Below, piece by piece: positions 7,277 through 8,188 of a stretch of 8,188 nucleotides of DNA (position 1 is the first letter of the stretch; each line of letters opens with the position of its first letter). The stretch spans positions 1 to 8,188 of the forward strand of contig JAIOHO010000810.1 in NCBI GenBank assembly GCA_019912905.1, read 5' to 3'. Below the pieces are notes generated by a model. It was not told the DNA's origin. It did no database searches and worked only from the letters and a program-made list of their open reading frames with translations. Both the position numbers and the translations under genes were made by a program. Source of the stretch: Anaerolineae bacterium. Its GTDB lineage: Bacteria; Chloroflexota; Anaerolineae; Aggregatilineales; Phototrophicaceae.

Positions 7277-8086
7277 TTATTGACCAAATATGTCAGGTCG
7301 ATACGTCGTCCAGCAGCCAAACCAGGGCGGCACCACCGCCGTAAAATGATCCCAGGTGCCCGGTTCCGCGTCCTGATTCACCGCGTCCGCCATAATCTCT
7401 TTGAGGCGCAGCAGCAGGAATCCCTGCGCCACCAGGCCGTTCAGGAGGGTGCTCAGGGTCTGGCGGAATTCCTGCGGCCCCTGAATCGGGCGCGCAGCAG
7501 GATATTTCGACCGGTCATACACCCAGTCCGAATCGGGATACACAATTTTTTCACCCTGGAGGTACGGTTCTTTCAGCAGGTAACCTTCCCCATTCCAACT
7601 GTTTTCGGTCAGACCGCTGGCAAAGGGATTGGCACACATAAAATAATACATCCCGCCAGGGCGGATCACGCGGGCGGCCTGGGCGAATACCTCAGTGGCA
7701 TCGGGCACAAAATTCAGGGAATACGGATGATAAACCAGATCGAAGGCGGCTGTATTCAGCGCGGACAGGTCACGCATATCGGCCTGCTGAGTCATGAGTT
7801 CGAAGCCGTAATGCGCCGCCGCCTGCCGGTCGCGTTCAAGCTGCTTATCCGACAGATCGACGACGGTCACCCGCGCACCCAGCAGCGCAAAGGCCACCGA
7901 CTGCTGCCCGCCGCCGCTCGCCAGCAGCAGCACATCCTTGCCGCTCATATCACCCAGCATCCCATCCCGATCGACCCGCTGCCGCGCAGCTTCGGCATCG
8001 AGATGGAGGTACGGGCGCGTGAACAACGCATCGGCATCGACCAGCGCATTCCAGCGTTCGAGATTGTAGCGACTGACCTCATCCAT
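7277..8086 (-). CDS. Class I SAM-dependent methyltransferase, substrate unknown
   Basis: A soluble 269-residue Rossmann-fold methyltransferase that transfers a methyl group from S-adenosylmethionine to an unidentified acceptor. Motif I is DVLLLASGGGQQS (51-63), the glycine-rich SAM-binding loop. The second strand VTVVDLS (73-79) ends in D77, expected to hold the ribose hydroxyls. QQADMRDL (100-107) matches the adenine-binding region, FDLVYHPYSLNFV (115-127) is motif IV-like, and ARVIRPGGMYYF (138-149) is the usual post-motif strand. The C-terminal part (about 160-269) is rich in Trp, Tyr and Pro and probably forms the acceptor site, which resembles no named enzyme I know. The ATG at 8086 is preferred because GAGGA (8096-8100) lies 9 bases upstream. 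The ATG at 8095 is in frame but touches that site. Its position between a possible transport gene and a glycosidase suggests co-transcription, though a link to sugar metabolism is not shown. Confidence 0.88.
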   Translation of the reverse strand: MDEVSRYNLERWNALVDADALFTRPYLHLDAEAARQRVDRDGMLGDMSGKDVLLLASGGGQQSVAFALLGARVTVVDLSDKQLERDRQAAAHYGFELMTQQADMRDLSALNTAAFDLVYHPYSLNFVPDATEVFAQAARVIRPGGMYYFMCANPFASGLTENSWNGEGYLLKEPYLQGEKIVYPDSDWVYDRSKYPAARPIQGPQEFRQTLSTLLNGLVAQGFLLLRLKEIMADAVNQDAEPGTWDHFTAVVPPWFGCWTTYRPDIFGQ

Positions 8087-8095
8087 ACCCGGCAT

Positions 8096-8100
8096 TCCTC
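8096..8100 (-). promoter_or_regulatory. Shine-Dalgarno site that sets the methyltransferase start
   Basis: The minus strand reads GAGGA, 9 bases before the ATG at 8086. The ATG at 8095 directly abuts this site and could not use it, so translation probably begins at 8086. Confidence 0.65.
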
Positions 8101-8133
8101 AGTAAGCGAGGCGCAATCGGCCCTACCCTTGAT

Positions 8134-8188
8134 TTACTGACCATAGACGTTCTGGTAGCGGTCATTGAGTTTGGCGATGTCTTCCTCC
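8134..8188 (-). CDS. C-terminal end of an unidentified gene, possibly a sugar ABC transporter binding protein
   Basis: Only the last 17 codons and a TAA stop are present, reading EEDIAKLNDRYQNVYGQ. The stop lies 47 bases before the methyltransferase start on the same strand. A short, charged helical C-terminus of this kind is common in extracellular solute-binding proteins of sugar ABC transporters, which would fit the downstream glycosidases. That identity rests on style and context only. With so few residues, even the coding call is moderate. Confidence 0.45.
   Translation of the reverse strand, partial: EEDIAKLNDRYQNVYGQ

Noticed and set aside
8097..8111. Small hairpin pairing the methyltransferase Shine-Dalgarno with an upstream CCTC
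   Set aside because: A 4-bp stem with a 7-base loop arises easily by chance and cannot be extended, so ribosome-site masking is not supported.

Overview
The window is a stretch of bacterial chromosome in which every supported gene lies on the minus strand. I read it as part of a carbohydrate-utilisation locus. In transcription order (from high to low coordinates) it holds: the last 17 codons of an unidentified gene running off the right edge (possibly a sugar-binding protein); a class I SAM-dependent methyltransferase; an NAD/metal-dependent glycosidase of family GH4 (alpha-galactosidase/alpha-glucuronidase type); an L-fucose/L-arabinose isomerase-like protein; an intrinsic terminator; a 404-residue protein I cannot assign; and a GH38 alpha-mannosidase that runs off the left edge without its stop codon. 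I see no tRNA, rRNA, CRISPR array or insertion sequence. No gap between genes exceeds 100 bases.

The sugar genes are GC-rich and encode proteins without signal peptides. The Shine-Dalgarno sites are clear AGGAG types, and one start is TTG. This gene mix suits a heterotrophic glycan-degrading bacterium. A Chloroflexota (Anaerolineae-like) origin is my guess from general gene style, not something the sequence proves.

The methyltransferase, GH4 and isomerase genes are separated by only 42 to 80 bases and probably share one transcript, perhaps with the gene at the right edge. The GH4/isomerase gap contains an RNA hairpin whose G-U pairs favour the minus-strand transcript. The transcript appears to end at a terminator filling the 56-base gap after the isomerase. 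A plausible division of labour is uptake of alpha-linked oligosaccharides, cytoplasmic cleavage by GH4 and GH38 enzymes, and conversion of a released aldose to its ketose by the isomerase. The actual sugar is not readable from sequence.

The 404-residue gene between the terminator and the mannosidase is the odd element. It is visibly less GC-rich than its neighbours, has no sugar-enzyme motifs, and carries a conserved-looking N-terminal segment followed by a hydrophobic region and a helical C-terminal part. It starts only 15 bases beyond the terminator's U-tract. It is the best candidate here for something undescribed, but its function is unknown.
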